Source: Rhodococcus marinonascens NBRC 14363
Lineage (GTDB): Bacteria > Actinomycetota > Actinomycetes > Mycobacteriales > Mycobacteriaceae
Assembly: GCF_001894885.1 (NCBI RefSeq)
Contig: NZ_BCXB01000004.1
Coordinates: 1-64,000, forward strand
Direction: 5' to 3'
DNA length: 64,000 nt
Shown here: one piece after another, positions 8,696-20,421 of the stretch
Layout: each line of letters starts with the position of its first letter
How positions within the stretch are numbered: position 1 is the first letter of the stretch
Made by a program: the position numbers and the translations under genes
The notes under the pieces: model-generated
Told to the model about the DNA's origin: nothing
What the model saw: only the letters and a program-made list of their open reading frames with translations
The model's database searches: none

Positions 8696-10150
8696 CTATC
8701 GGTAGCGGCCCTCGCAGGTCTCCTCGCTGCCGAGCACCCCGGTGCGGAACGCATCGACCCGGGAGAACCCGCTCGGCACGGTCCGGCCGTTGACGTCGCT
8801 GGCCGCCAAACCGTCGGTGAGTAACCCTGACACCGCCTCGTCGAGGTCGCCAGGGGAGAGCCACACGCTGCCGGCCTCCAACGTGGAGGGGTTGTCCGGA
8901 CTGAGAGCGGCGGTGATTACACCGGACAGGCAGGCGGCGCGTAGAGCGGTCTGCGGTGAGTGAAGGTCGTCCCCACGCGCACTCTGCAATGCGAGAGTGT
9001 ATCGGGAAGCGAGCAGGACGTACGCGTTGTAATCGCCGGTGAGTTTGGTCTGGAAGAGTTCATTCCTGCCCGTATAGCCCGGTGTGCCGCGTTGGGCGAG
9101 GTCGTCGACACTGACCCCGATCGTGTTGGTGGCAGGGCAGTACGACACCGGTTCGGTGACATCCGCATCCGCGCAGGCGAGGTCGGCACCGTTCAGGTCC
9201 AGTTCGGGCGGGTTGCTCAGATCGAAGATCTGCCGGAACGAGCTGAAGAAGGCCTCGATGGACTCCTCGGTGACGGGAAGCTCGCCGTCGTCGGATTCGT
9301 CGGCGAACCGTTGAGGCAGATCTGCGCGACGCGCTTCGATCTCGCTCTCGTCGATGCGTGTACACGACGCGGGTCCATCCGTGAACCCGATCTGCGTGGC
9401 AGTGACCCGCTCGAACGCCGAGCCGTGCACGTTTTCCGGGTCGTTGGGGTCGGCGTCGCCGATCGCCACCGCCGACGCCAATACCTTGTTCAGGCCGTCC
9501 GAGGTGTTGAGCGTGAAGTGCGGCGACTTGTCCTCCGCGATGTGCCGCATGAACGATCCCGCGAAGCAGTCGGCCTGCTGTTCCCGCACGATGCCGCCAC
9601 TCGTGTTCGCGTCGGCGATGCCGGCCTTGGTCTGGACCGCGTGCCCATACTCGTGTGCCAACACGAAGACGGCGGCCACGGTGCCGAACTTCTCGGCGAC
9701 CTCCGGCACCAGCAGCGCCCGGTCCCAGCCGATCGTGTGGTCGATGCTGCAATAGCCTGCATTGAGAATTTCCGCGGTGCTGTCTCCGCAGAAGCGTGGG
9801 CCGTGGGAGTTGCGAGGATCCCAGGAGATGAGCTCCGCGACCGGTTCGAAGTCGCGGTGAAACAAGGCCGGAAACTCGATGCGCCAGTAGTCCTCGATGT
9901 CGCTGACCGCGTTCGCGACCATGCGGTCGATCTCACCGCCGTCGGTGCCGGTGACGGGAAGATCTGCGTCGGGCACCCCCTTCCGAGCGCCACTGGGCCC
10001 CGAGGTGACGTCCAGTCCCGCCACCTGGAACGGGTCGTTGTAGATGGACGTAGCCTCGCCATCGATCGAAAGGGTGCACCCCGACAGGACGACCGCAGTC
10101 GAGGCGAGAAGGGCCACACCTTCAGCCCACAGTCGATGTCCGGTCAGCAA
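8696..10150 (-). CDS. Lipoprotein neutral zinc metallopeptidase
   Basis: The protein has 484 residues. An N-terminal hydrophobic stretch ends in the lipobox LSGC (Cys25), so it should be a secreted, lipid-anchored protein. The zinc site is HEYGHAVQ at 166-173, as in putative neutral zinc metallopeptidases (YpfJ type, and mycobacterial LpqM). Several cysteines (for example C121 and C134) could form extracytoplasmic disulfides. The frame begins at TTG 10150, 13 bp after glgB, with GGGGGA upstream; GTG 10117 would shorten the signal peptide too far. Its substrate is unknown. It appears to be the last gene of the glgE-glgB transcription unit. Confidence 0.85.
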   Translation of the reverse strand: MLTGHRLWAEGVALLASTAVVLSGCTLSIDGEATSIYNDPFQVAGLDVTSGPSGARKGVPDADLPVTGTDGGEIDRMVANAVSDIEDYWRIEFPALFHRDFEPVAELISWDPRNSHGPRFCGDSTAEILNAGYCSIDHTIGWDRALLVPEVAEKFGTVAAVFVLAHEYGHAVQTKAGIADANTSGGIVREQQADCFAGSFMRHIAEDKSPHFTLNTSDGLNKVLASAVAIGDADPNDPENVHGSAFERVTATQIGFTDGPASCTRIDESEIEARRADLPQRFADESDDGELPVTEESIEAFFSSFRQIFDLSNPPELDLNGADLACADADVTEPVSYCPATNTIGVSVDDLAQRGTPGYTGRNELFQTKLTGDYNAYVLLASRYTLALQSARGDDLHSPQTALRAACLSGVITAALSPDNPSTLEAGSVWLSPGDLDEAVSGLLTDGLAASDVNGRTVPSGFSRVDAFRTGVLGSEETCEGRYR

Positions 10151-10163
10151 GGTCCGTCCCCCA

Positions 10164-12361
10164 TCAACGCTCCAGACTCATCCAGATCGCGCCGTTGGCC
10201 GGTAGCGCCACCTCTGCCGAGGCGGGACGGCCGTGCCACGGCTGCGACGTTGCCGTCACTGCACCGAGATTTCCCCAACCCGACCCGGAATAGATCGCCG
10301 CGTCGGTGTTGAGAATTTCACGCCATCTGCCGGGTTCTGGCAAGCCCACACGATAATTCGCGTGCGGGGAACCCGAGAAATTGAACAGGCACGCCACGAT
10401 CGACCCGTCGGTGCCATAGCGCAGGAAGCTGAGCACGTTGTTCGCGGTGTCGTTGGCGTCGATCCAGGAATATCCGCCCGGCGATGTATCGAGGGTCCAC
10501 AGCGCCGGGTGCTCACGGTAAGTGGTATTGAGGTCACCGACCAGTCGGAGAAGACCGCGGTGGAGGCCCCCGGTATGAGGATCGTTGAGGTGGTGCCAGT
10601 CGAGTCCACGTTCCTCGGACCACTCTCCGATCTGCCCGAATTCCTGGCCCATGAACAGCAGTTGCTTGCCGGGGTGCGACCACATGTACGCCAGCAGGGC
10701 GCGGACCCCTGCGGCCTTCATGTAGTCGTTTCCGGGCATCCGCGTCCACAGCGTGCCCTTGCCGTGGACCACCTCGTCGTGGCTGATGGGTAGCAGGTAG
10801 TTCTCACTCCACGCGTACATCAGCGAGAACGTGATCTCGTGATGGTGGTAGCTGCGGTGGACGGGGTCGTGGGCCAGGAATCCGAGGGTGTCGTGCATCC
10901 ACCCCATGTTCCACTTCATGCTGAAACCGAGCCCCCCGACGCTGGTGGCACGGGTGACGCCCGGCCAAGCCGTCGACTCTTCGGCGATGGTGACTACTCC
11001 GCGGTGCTGCTTGTGCACGGTGGCGTTCATTTCCTGCAGGAACGCGACGGCCTCGAGGTTCTCCCGCCCGCCATGGATGTTGGGCGTCCAACCGCCCTCC
11101 GGTCGGGAATAGTCGAGATAGAGCATCGAGGCGACCGCGTCCACCCGCAGGCCGTCCACGTGAAATTCGTCGATCCAGAACAGGGCGTTGGCCACGAGGA
11201 AGTTGCGCACTTCCCGCCGACCGAAATCGAACACGTACGTTCCCCAGTCGAGTTGCTCGCCGCGTTGCGGGTCGCTGTGCTCGTACAGCGGTGTGCCGTC
11301 GAAGCGGGCTAGGGCCCACTCGTCCTTGGGGAAATGGGCGGGCACCCAATCTACGATCACTCCGATCCCGGCAGCGTGCAGATGGTCGACGAACCACCGG
11401 AAGTCGTCGGGGGAACCGAACCGCGAGGTGGGCGCGTAATACGAGGTGACCTGGTACCCCCATGACCCGCCGAACGGATGCTCGGCGACGGGGAGTAACT
11501 CGACGTGGGTGAACCCTGATCCGGAGACGTGGGTGGCGAGCTGTTCAGCGAGTTCGTGATAGTTCAGGCCGGGGCGCCACGAAGCGAGGTGGACCTCGTA
11601 AATGCTCATCGGGGACTGCGCAGGCTCGGTGGTCGCGCGTTGCTCGAGCCACTTGGCGTCCTGCCAGCGGTAGGTGCTGACCGACACCCGCGACGCGGTG
11701 GCGGGTGGTACCTCGGCGGCGAAAGCCATCGGATCGGCCTTGTCGCGCACGCTGCCGTTCGGACCGTGAACCCGGAACTTGTACACCTCGCCCACCTCGA
11801 CACCGGGGATGAACAACTCCCAGACACCGCTGGAGCCGAGGACCCGCATAGGGAACCGGCGTCCGCTCCATGCGTCGAAATCGCCGATGACGCTCACGCC
11901 GCGTGCGGCGGGAGCCCAGACAGCGAAGGAGGTGCCGGTGACGGTTCCGTCCGGAGTTTCGTACCGCTGCCGGTGTGCGCCCAGGATCTCCCACAGGCGC
12001 TCGTGCCTGCCCTCGCCGAACAGGTGCAGGTCGAGTTCGCCGAGGGTCGGCAGGAAGCGGTATCCGTCTGCGAAGACTTCGTTGTGACCTCCAGGCCACG
12101 TTGTAGACAGTTGGTAGTCCGCCAGATCCTCGTAGGGGGCGAGGGTTCCCCACACACCGTGCGCGATGTGCTGCAACGAGAGGGTCGTCCGGCCGATGAC
12201 GGCATCGACCGACTCGGCGTGGGGGCGCAGGGCGCGGATCACCGTTCCCCCTTGGTGAGGGTGAGCACCCAGGATCGAATGCGGGTTGTAGTGCACGCCT
12301 GCAGCCAGCAGGTTGAGGTCGGCGGCGTTGGGCGCGAGTGCGGCGGGTGGTTCAACGGTCA

Positions 12362-12362
<1 letters not shown>
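10164..12362 (-). CDS. glgB: 1,4-alpha-glucan branching enzyme
   Basis: This 732-residue GH13 enzyme has an N-terminal glucan-binding module and CBM48, a central (beta/alpha)8 barrel and a C-terminal beta domain. The nucleophile Asp is in [13 protein letters not shown], the acid/base Glu in [10 protein letters not shown], and the transition-state His/Asp in [11 protein letters not shown]. It adds alpha-1,6 branches to the linear glucan made by GlgE or GlgA. GTG 12362 shares one base with the glgE stop (TAGTG), so glgE and glgB are tightly coupled. Confidence 0.96.
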
Positions 12363-14392
<2,030 letters not shown>

Positions 14393-14540
14393 TCCATAGC
14401 CGGAAGTTGCCGGCGGCTCCTGCACGGGCCACCGATTCAACCGTAATGGAGTGCCAGGCTTCCTGTCCGTATCGCAAGACTGTGTGGCGTCTCGCCTCGA
14501 TCAATCGCAGTGGCGCACGTCGTGCGTTATCGTTCGGGAA

Positions 14541-17141
14541 GTGAAAGCCTTGCGTCGATTCACCGTCCGAGCCCACCTTCCGGAGCGGCTCGTGGCCCTC
14601 GGTCCGCTGTCCACCAATTTGCGGTGGTCGTGGCATCCGGCCACGCAGGAGTTGTTCTCACTACTCGACGAGGACCTGTGGCGGCGGGTGGAGTTCGACC
14701 CGGTCAGGATGCTGGGTGAAGTCGATCCGTCCAGGCTGGACGAACTGGCCGATGACGATCGGTTCCTCGGCCGCCTCGGTGCCGCGGCCGCAGATCTCGA
14801 CGACTACCTGTCCCGGCCGCGCTGGTACCAAAATCAGCAGCGCAGGGGAGTGTCGTTAGGCGGCGGGATCGCCTATTTTTCAATGGAATTCGGGGTCAGT
14901 GAGGTGCTGCCCAACTACTCCGGTGGGCTGGGAATTCTAGCCGGAGATCATCTGAAGGCGGCCTCCGATCTGGGGTTGCCGCTGATCGGTGTCGGTCTGC
15001 TGTACCGCTCGGGCTACTTCCGGCAGTCGCTGACGGCTGACGGCTGGCAGTCCGAGCACTACCCTCCGCACGATCCACAAGGGCTGCCACTGCGGCTACT
15101 CACCGAATCCGGGCCGGAATCGGCCGGTAGTGCGCCTGTCCTCATCCACGTCGCGATGCCAGGTGGCCGGGTCCTGCGTGCCCGGGTGTGGATCGCACAG
15201 GTAGGCCGCGTCCCACTGCTGCTACTCGACTCTGACATCGCAGAGAACGACACGGAGTTGCGGGGCGTAACCGACCGCCTGTACGGGGGCGATCAGGATC
15301 ACCGCATTAGGCAGGAAATCCTCGCAGGTATCGGCGGTGTCCGCGCTGTGCGCGCCTACACTCACGCCTTTGGGCTGCCCGATCCAGGCGTGTTCCACAT
15401 GAATGAGGGACACGCCGGTTTCCTCGGTATCGAACGGATCCGCGAACTGGTGACAGCGGACGGACTCGACTTCGACGAGGCTCTGGCCGCGGTCCGCGCA
15501 GGCACGGTCTTCACCACGCACACCCCCGTTTCCGCCGGAATAGATCGGTTCCCGGTCGATCTCGTGCGGCACTACTTCGGCGGTGACAACGGGCAGAACG
15601 AATCTTCACTCCTTCCGGGACTGACGATGGACCGGATCCTCGGGCTCGGCCGTGAGCCGGATCCGTCGGTGTTCAACATGGCCCACATGGGCCTGCAGCT
15701 CGGTCAGCGGGCCAACGGCGTATCCAAGCTGCACGGGAGCGTGAGCCGCGACATGTTCCGGCCGCTGTGGCCGGGATTCGATGCAGATGAGGTGCCGATC
15801 GGATCGGTGACCAATGGTGTGCATGCGCCCACCTGGGCCGCACCGGAGTGGATCGATCTCGCCATCCGGATCATCGGTCCACAACTGGTGGAGGAAGCCC
15901 GCGGATGGGAGCGGCTGCAGGATCTTTCCGGGCACGAGTTGTGGTCCACCCGCAACGCGCTGCGCGCCAAGCTCGTGACTGAGGTGCGTAGGCGGGTGCG
16001 GGCGTCGTGGATCGAGCGCGGCGCGACCGCCGCGGAGCTGAGCTGGACGGACGAGGTGTTCGACCCTCGGATCCTGACCGTCGGCTTCGCCCGCCGAGTA
16101 CCCACCTACAAGCGCCTCACCCTGATGCTGCGGGACCCCGACCGGTTGCGGGCGCTCCTCCTCGACGCGGAGCGCCCAGTGCAGTTGGTGGTCGCGGGTA
16201 AGAGCCACCCCGCCGATGATGGCGGCAAGGCACTCATCCAGCAGATCGTGCGTTTCTCCGACGCCGCGGACGTCCGGCGCCGGATTGTGTTTCTCCCGGA
16301 CTACGACATGTCGATGGCTCGCTACCTGTACTGGGGCTGCGACGTGTGGCTCAACAACCCGCTTCGGCCTCTGGAAGCCTGCGGGACGTCGGGAATGAAG
16401 TCGTCGCTCAACGGGGGACTGAACCTGTCGATCCGCGATGGCTGGTGGGACGAGATGTTCGATGGCGAAAACGGCTGGGCCATCCCGACCGCGGACGGCG
16501 TCGTCGACGAGGCGCGCCGCGACGATCTCGAGGCGAGCGCCCTGTATGACCTGCTCGAGCGGTCCGTTCTGCCGCGGTTCTACGACCGCGACGATGACGG
16601 CCTACCGTTCCGTTGGGTGGAAATGGTGCGCCACACGCTGCAGAATCTCGGTCCCAAGGTGCTCGCTTCCCGGATGGTTCGCGACTACGCCGTCCAGTAC
16701 TACGCGCCCGCAGCCGAATCTGCTCGCATGGTGGCGGTCGACAATTTCGCAGGTGCCCGCGAGCTGGCGGAGTTCCGTCGGCGCGTCGAGGCTGCGTGGC
16801 CGACGGTGTCGGTCCTGCAGGTCGACGGTGCGGGTTTGCCTGATACCCCGGAGATTGGGGCGACTTTGGCGCTTCGTGCGCGCATCAGGCTCGGCGATCT
16901 GACGGTTTCGGATGTCACCGTGCAGGCGGTGATCGGAAAAGTGGGTCCGGACGACGAACTCACCGATGTCGTCGCGGTTGACATGACGCACTCCGAATCG
17001 GACGAGTCGGGGGAACTGTTCGTGGCGGACACCGCTCTCCCGCTGTCGGGGTCGGTCGGATACACCGTGCGGGTGCTTCCGCGGCACACACTTCTCGTCG
17101 ACCCGTCGGAACTGGGTCTGGTGGCTGTGCCGAACCCGTGA
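14541..17141 (+). CDS. glgP: Glycogen (alpha-glucan) phosphorylase
   Basis: The product is 866 residues from GTG 14541. The open frame reaches ATG 14451, but VKALRRFTVRAHLPERL is the family's usual N-terminus. It belongs to the shorter archaeal/actinobacterial GT35 phosphorylases. The PLP-binding lysine is at about K620 in ACGTSGMKSSLNGG. It releases glucose 1-phosphate from alpha-1,4-glucans and so opposes the divergent glgE-glgB operon. The shared 148-bp intergenic region must hold both promoters. Confidence 0.95.
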   Translation: MKALRRFTVRAHLPERLVALGPLSTNLRWSWHPATQELFSLLDEDLWRRVEFDPVRMLGEVDPSRLDELADDDRFLGRLGAAAADLDDYLSRPRWYQNQQRRGVSLGGGIAYFSMEFGVSEVLPNYSGGLGILAGDHLKAASDLGLPLIGVGLLYRSGYFRQSLTADGWQSEHYPPHDPQGLPLRLLTESGPESAGSAPVLIHVAMPGGRVLRARVWIAQVGRVPLLLLDSDIAENDTELRGVTDRLYGGDQDHRIRQEILAGIGGVRAVRAYTHAFGLPDPGVFHMNEGHAGFLGIERIRELVTADGLDFDEALAAVRAGTVFTTHTPVSAGIDRFPVDLVRHYFGGDNGQNESSLLPGLTMDRILGLGREPDPSVFNMAHMGLQLGQRANGVSKLHGSVSRDMFRPLWPGFDADEVPIGSVTNGVHAPTWAAPEWIDLAIRIIGPQLVEEARGWERLQDLSGHELWSTRNALRAKLVTEVRRRVRASWIERGATAAELSWTDEVFDPRILTVGFARRVPTYKRLTLMLRDPDRLRALLLDAERPVQLVVAGKSHPADDGGKALIQQIVRFSDAADVRRRIVFLPDYDMSMARYLYWGCDVWLNNPLRPLEACGTSGMKSSLNGGLNLSIRDGWWDEMFDGENGWAIPTADGVVDEARRDDLEASALYDLLERSVLPRFYDRDDDGLPFRWVEMVRHTLQNLGPKVLASRMVRDYAVQYYAPAAESARMVAVDNFAGARELAEFRRRVEAAWPTVSVLQVDGAGLPDTPEIGATLALRARIRLGDLTVSDVTVQAVIGKVGPDDELTDVVAVDMTHSESDESGELFVADTALPLSGSVGYTVRVLPRHTLLVDPSELGLVAVPNP

Positions 17142-17150
17142 GGGACCTCG

Positions 17151-17636
17151 TCAGCTTTCGGGCATCGCCGAGGAGTGATGATTGACGATCAGCCAGTTGC
17201 CGTCGGTGCGTTCGTAGACGAACGCGAACCGGGCTTCGACCACCTCGGGGACACCGTCGTTCTGAATCGTGATCCGGTATCGGCCCGGGTCGATCGCATG
17301 GTCCGCATCGAGCATCTCGATCACGGATTCCTCGACGACCGCGCTTGGTTTGCCCGCGAGGAAATGCACGAAGTAGTCGACGATCCCGGCGCGATCCGTG
17401 CGGATCGCATCGGATACGGCCGGGACCAGCACGACATCCGGTGCGTAGAGTGCCGCGACCGCGTCGGGGTTCCCCGTTTTCAAGGCCGAATTCCATTCGG
17501 TCAGGAAGTGGGCAATCTCTGATTCAGTGGCAATCGCCGGAACACCCTCTGCAGCGTCGGAGGAACTGCAAGCACCGACGAGACCGATCGTCGCGGCGAT
17601 GACAGCCGCAGACATGGCTTTTCCGCTAGGACGCAT
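17151..17636 (-). CDS. SgcJ/EcaC-like (NTF2-fold) lipoprotein
   Basis: The protein has 161 residues. A signal peptide ends in the lipobox VGAC, and a cone-shaped NTF2-like domain follows (EWNSALKTGNPDAVAALYAPD, then DGNWLIVNHHSS at the end). This matches the SgcJ/EcaC and DUF4440 group. Members often lack a demonstrated activity, so I infer only a membrane-anchored small-ligand-binding role. It is convergent with glgP, 9 bp away, and may be the distal gene after dinG. Confidence 0.8.
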   Translation of the reverse strand: MRPSGKAMSAAVIAATIGLVGACSSSDAAEGVPAIATESEIAHFLTEWNSALKTGNPDAVAALYAPDVVLVPAVSDAIRTDRAGIVDYFVHFLAGKPSAVVEESVIEMLDADHAIDPGRYRITIQNDGVPEVVEARFAFVYERTDGNWLIVNHHSSAMPES

Positions 17637-17703
17637 GGTCGATACGAGAATGCCCTGGGGTTCGAGTCGGTGTGACCGAACACCTATCGACTATCCCAGC
17701 CTT

Positions 17704-19779
17704 TCAGGGCCGTGAGTCGCGGATCCTCCCGAGTGCCTTGCGCACCACCTCCGGATCGGACGTCTCCCAGAACGGGGGCAGCGATGCGCGCAGGTAGCCG
17801 GCGTAGCGGGCGGTCGCGAGTCGTGGATCGAGAACTGCCACCACACCCTTGTCGTCGACGCTGCGCAGCAGGCGTCCCACCCCCTGCGAGAGCAGCAGCG
17901 CGGCGTGATTGGCTGCGATGGAAAGGAACCCGTTGCCACCGCGTGACTCGACCGCCTTCTGCCGGGCGACCAGCAGCGGGTCGTCGGGCCGAGGGAACGG
18001 GATGCGGTCGAGGATCACGAGGCTCAGCGACGCGCCCGGCACGTCGACCCCCTGCCACAGCGACAGAGTGCCGAACAGCGATGTCGACTCGTCGGCGGCG
18101 AAGGCCCGGACCAGGGCGCCGGTCGAATCGTCACCCTGGCACAGGACTGGGGTGTCGAGACGATCGCGCATGGCCTCGGACGCTGCCTTCGCGGCCCGCA
18201 TCGACGAGAACAACCCGAGGGTGCGCCCGCCTGCAGCCTCGACGAGTTCGGCGATCTCGTCGAGGTACGAGGGGGCGAGACCGTCGCGACCCGGCGGGGG
18301 AAGATGCTTCGCGATATAGAAGATTCCGGCGCGGGCATGGTCGAAAGGGGACCCGACGTCCAGGGCGTTCCATTTGAGCGTGCCCGCGTCCGACGGCGGT
18401 TCGTGGCCGGTCGCCATCGTGGCGCGGGCGTCGCCGGGGGCGCCGGGCGGATCGATCACCGCGGAGGACTCGGCCGGAAGCCCCCAGTTGACCGCCAATC
18501 CGTCGAAGGCACCGCCGACGGTCAGCGTGGCGGACGTGAGGATCACCGTCGATTCCTCGAACAGTCGCGACCGGAGAAGTCCGCCCACTGACAACGGCGC
18601 CATCCGCACGACCCGCCGGACCGACCCGCGATTCTCGTCGGCGGCCAGCCATACGACGTCGTGCCGCTTGGCCGGATCAGGCTCGTCGAACGCACCGAGA
18701 ACGCGGACCGCGGCGTCGTGAACGTCCTCGACAGAGGCGAGCGCCGTGTTACGTGCGGCCGCTGCCTCGGGGTCGCTCAGCGCCATGCCTGGACGGGACG
18801 GACCGATGGCCGTGCGCAGCGACCACGCGGCGTCGCGCAGGGTGGCGAGCGCGGGGGCCGCACCGGGCGGCAGCGCTTCCCACCGCTCGGGTCGCAGTTC
18901 CTCGAGTAGTGCGGCCCAGCCCTCGCCGGCGGCCTCGAGGCGGTCCGCATCCTGCTCTTCGACAAGTTTCGCGCAGCGCCGTGCAGCGGCACTGATCGCC
19001 GACGCGGCCAACTCCGCGGTGGCGACATTGGTGACTCGGTCGACCAGTTCGTGTGCCTCGTCGATGACCACGACATCGTGTTCGGGAAGGATCGCGATTC
19101 CCGTGATGGCGTCGATGGCGAGAAGGGCGTGGTTGGTGACGACTACGTCGACCTGCGATGCCTCCGCGCGGGCACGCTCGGCGAAACAGTCTTCACCGAC
19201 CGGGCAGCGGGACTTGCCGAGGCACTCCCGGGCCGTCACGCTGACCTGGCGCCACGCCCTGTCACTGACTCCGGGGGTGAGGTCGTCGCGGTCGCCCGTC
19301 TCCGTGTCCGAGGACCACTCGGTGAGGCGCTGGACTTCACGTCCGAGCCGAGAGACCGCGAAAGGATCGAACAGTTCGTCCGTCGGCGGCTCCTCCGCTG
19401 CCCCGGTATGGATCTTGTTCAAGCACAGATAGTTGTTGCGACCCTTGAGGATCGCGAAGTGCGGCCGTCTTCCGAGCGAATCCTCGAGTGCGTCCGCGAG
19501 CCGAGGCATGTCGCGGTCGATCAGCTGACGTTGCAACGCGATGGTGGCCGTCGAGACGATGACCGTCTTCCCTGACTGGACCGCGTGCCGCACGCTCGGC
19601 ACGAGGTAAGCGAGGGACTTGCCGGTGCCCGTCCCGGCTTGCACCGCGAGATGCTCCCCGGTGTCGATCGAATGCGCCACAGCCGAGGCCATCGTGAGTT
19701 GGTGCGGTCGCTCGGCGCCGCCCAGCGACCGCACCGCCGTGCGCAACAGTTCGGGGACGTTGGGGAGGTTTTCAGGCAC
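17704..19779 (-). CDS. dinG: ATP-dependent DNA helicase, DinG/XPD type
   Basis: This 691-residue superfamily 2 helicase has Walker A AGTGTGKSLAYL, the DEAH box VVIDEAHEL, and four cysteines in the insert between them (CLNK, CLGKSRCPVGEDC) arranged as an Fe-S cluster site. The C-terminal RecA lobe contains GTLSLWQGVDVPG and QGVGRLLR. DinG-type enzymes unwind 5'-3', including R-loops and structured DNA. Translation starts at GTG 19779. The position after glgP matches Rv1329c in M. tuberculosis. Confidence 0.93.
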   Translation of the reverse strand: MPENLPNVPELLRTAVRSLGGAERPHQLTMASAVAHSIDTGEHLAVQAGTGTGKSLAYLVPSVRHAVQSGKTVIVSTATIALQRQLIDRDMPRLADALEDSLGRRPHFAILKGRNNYLCLNKIHTGAAEEPPTDELFDPFAVSRLGREVQRLTEWSSDTETGDRDDLTPGVSDRAWRQVSVTARECLGKSRCPVGEDCFAERARAEASQVDVVVTNHALLAIDAITGIAILPEHDVVVIDEAHELVDRVTNVATAELAASAISAAARRCAKLVEEQDADRLEAAGEGWAALLEELRPERWEALPPGAAPALATLRDAAWSLRTAIGPSRPGMALSDPEAAAARNTALASVEDVHDAAVRVLGAFDEPDPAKRHDVVWLAADENRGSVRRVVRMAPLSVGGLLRSRLFEESTVILTSATLTVGGAFDGLAVNWGLPAESSAVIDPPGAPGDARATMATGHEPPSDAGTLKWNALDVGSPFDHARAGIFYIAKHLPPPGRDGLAPSYLDEIAELVEAAGGRTLGLFSSMRAAKAASEAMRDRLDTPVLCQGDDSTGALVRAFAADESTSLFGTLSLWQGVDVPGASLSLVILDRIPFPRPDDPLLVARQKAVESRGGNGFLSIAANHAALLLSQGVGRLLRSVDDKGVVAVLDPRLATARYAGYLRASLPPFWETSDPEVVRKALGRIRDSRP

Positions 19780-19788
19780 CCGAGCAGG

Positions 19789-20421
19789 TTACTCGGGGCC
19801 CACGTCGGAAATCGTCACGCGGTCCGAGGGGGTGTCGGCGCTGCGTCCCAGAAGGTGCACGCCCGCGGCACGCATCCTGGTCATCGCGGCCTCGACCGTC
19901 GTGGGCGACACTCCGACGGTGAGCGGGAGGATGACCCTCGTCGGGAACCCTGCGCCTGCCGCGTCGAGCGCCGTCGCGAGCACGCAGTGGTCGGTGGCGA
20001 TCCCGACGATGTCGACCTCGATGATTCCGGCCGCGCGCAACCAATTCTCCAGGCTCTGTCCGTTTGAGTCCTTGCCCTCGAAACCGGAGTACGCGGCAGA
20101 GAACTCTCCCTTGGAGAAGACCGATTCGATGCGGCTTCTCTCCAGAGCGGGGTGGAACGCAGCGCCCGGTGTTCCCGATATGCAGTGCTCAGGCCAACTG
20201 TCCACGTAGTTCGGCTCGTCGGAAAAGTGATCGCCGGGGTCGATGTGGTGATCGATGGTGGCCGCAACGGCGTCGTACTCACACGATTGCAGGAAGCGAC
20301 TGATCGCAGCGGCGACCGAGGAACCGCCGTCGACGGCGAGGGATCCGCCCTCGCAGAAATCGTTCTGGACGTCGACTAAGAGCAGCGCCCGAGAATGGTC
20401 TGTCTTCTCGAGTTCCGTCAT
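19789..20421 (-). CDS. pncA: Nicotinamidase
   Basis: The protein has 210 residues in the isochorismatase-like fold. The catalytic triad is visible as Asp in LLLVDVQNDFC, Lys in FSKGEF and Cys in IATDHCVLATA. The metal site falls in TIDHHIDPGDHF. It converts nicotinamide to nicotinate, feeding PncB in the same operon. The ATG at 20421 shares one base with the pncB stop (TGATG), which argues for coupling and against the TTG one codon upstream. The enzyme type is the one that activates pyrazinamide in mycobacteria. Confidence 0.93.
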   Translation of the reverse strand: MTELEKTDHSRALLLVDVQNDFCEGGSLAVDGGSSVAAAISRFLQSCEYDAVAATIDHHIDPGDHFSDEPNYVDSWPEHCISGTPGAAFHPALERSRIESVFSKGEFSAAYSGFEGKDSNGQSLENWLRAAGIIEVDIVGIATDHCVLATALDAAGAGFPTRVILPLTVGVSPTTVEAAMTRMRAAGVHLLGRSADTPSDRVTISDVGPE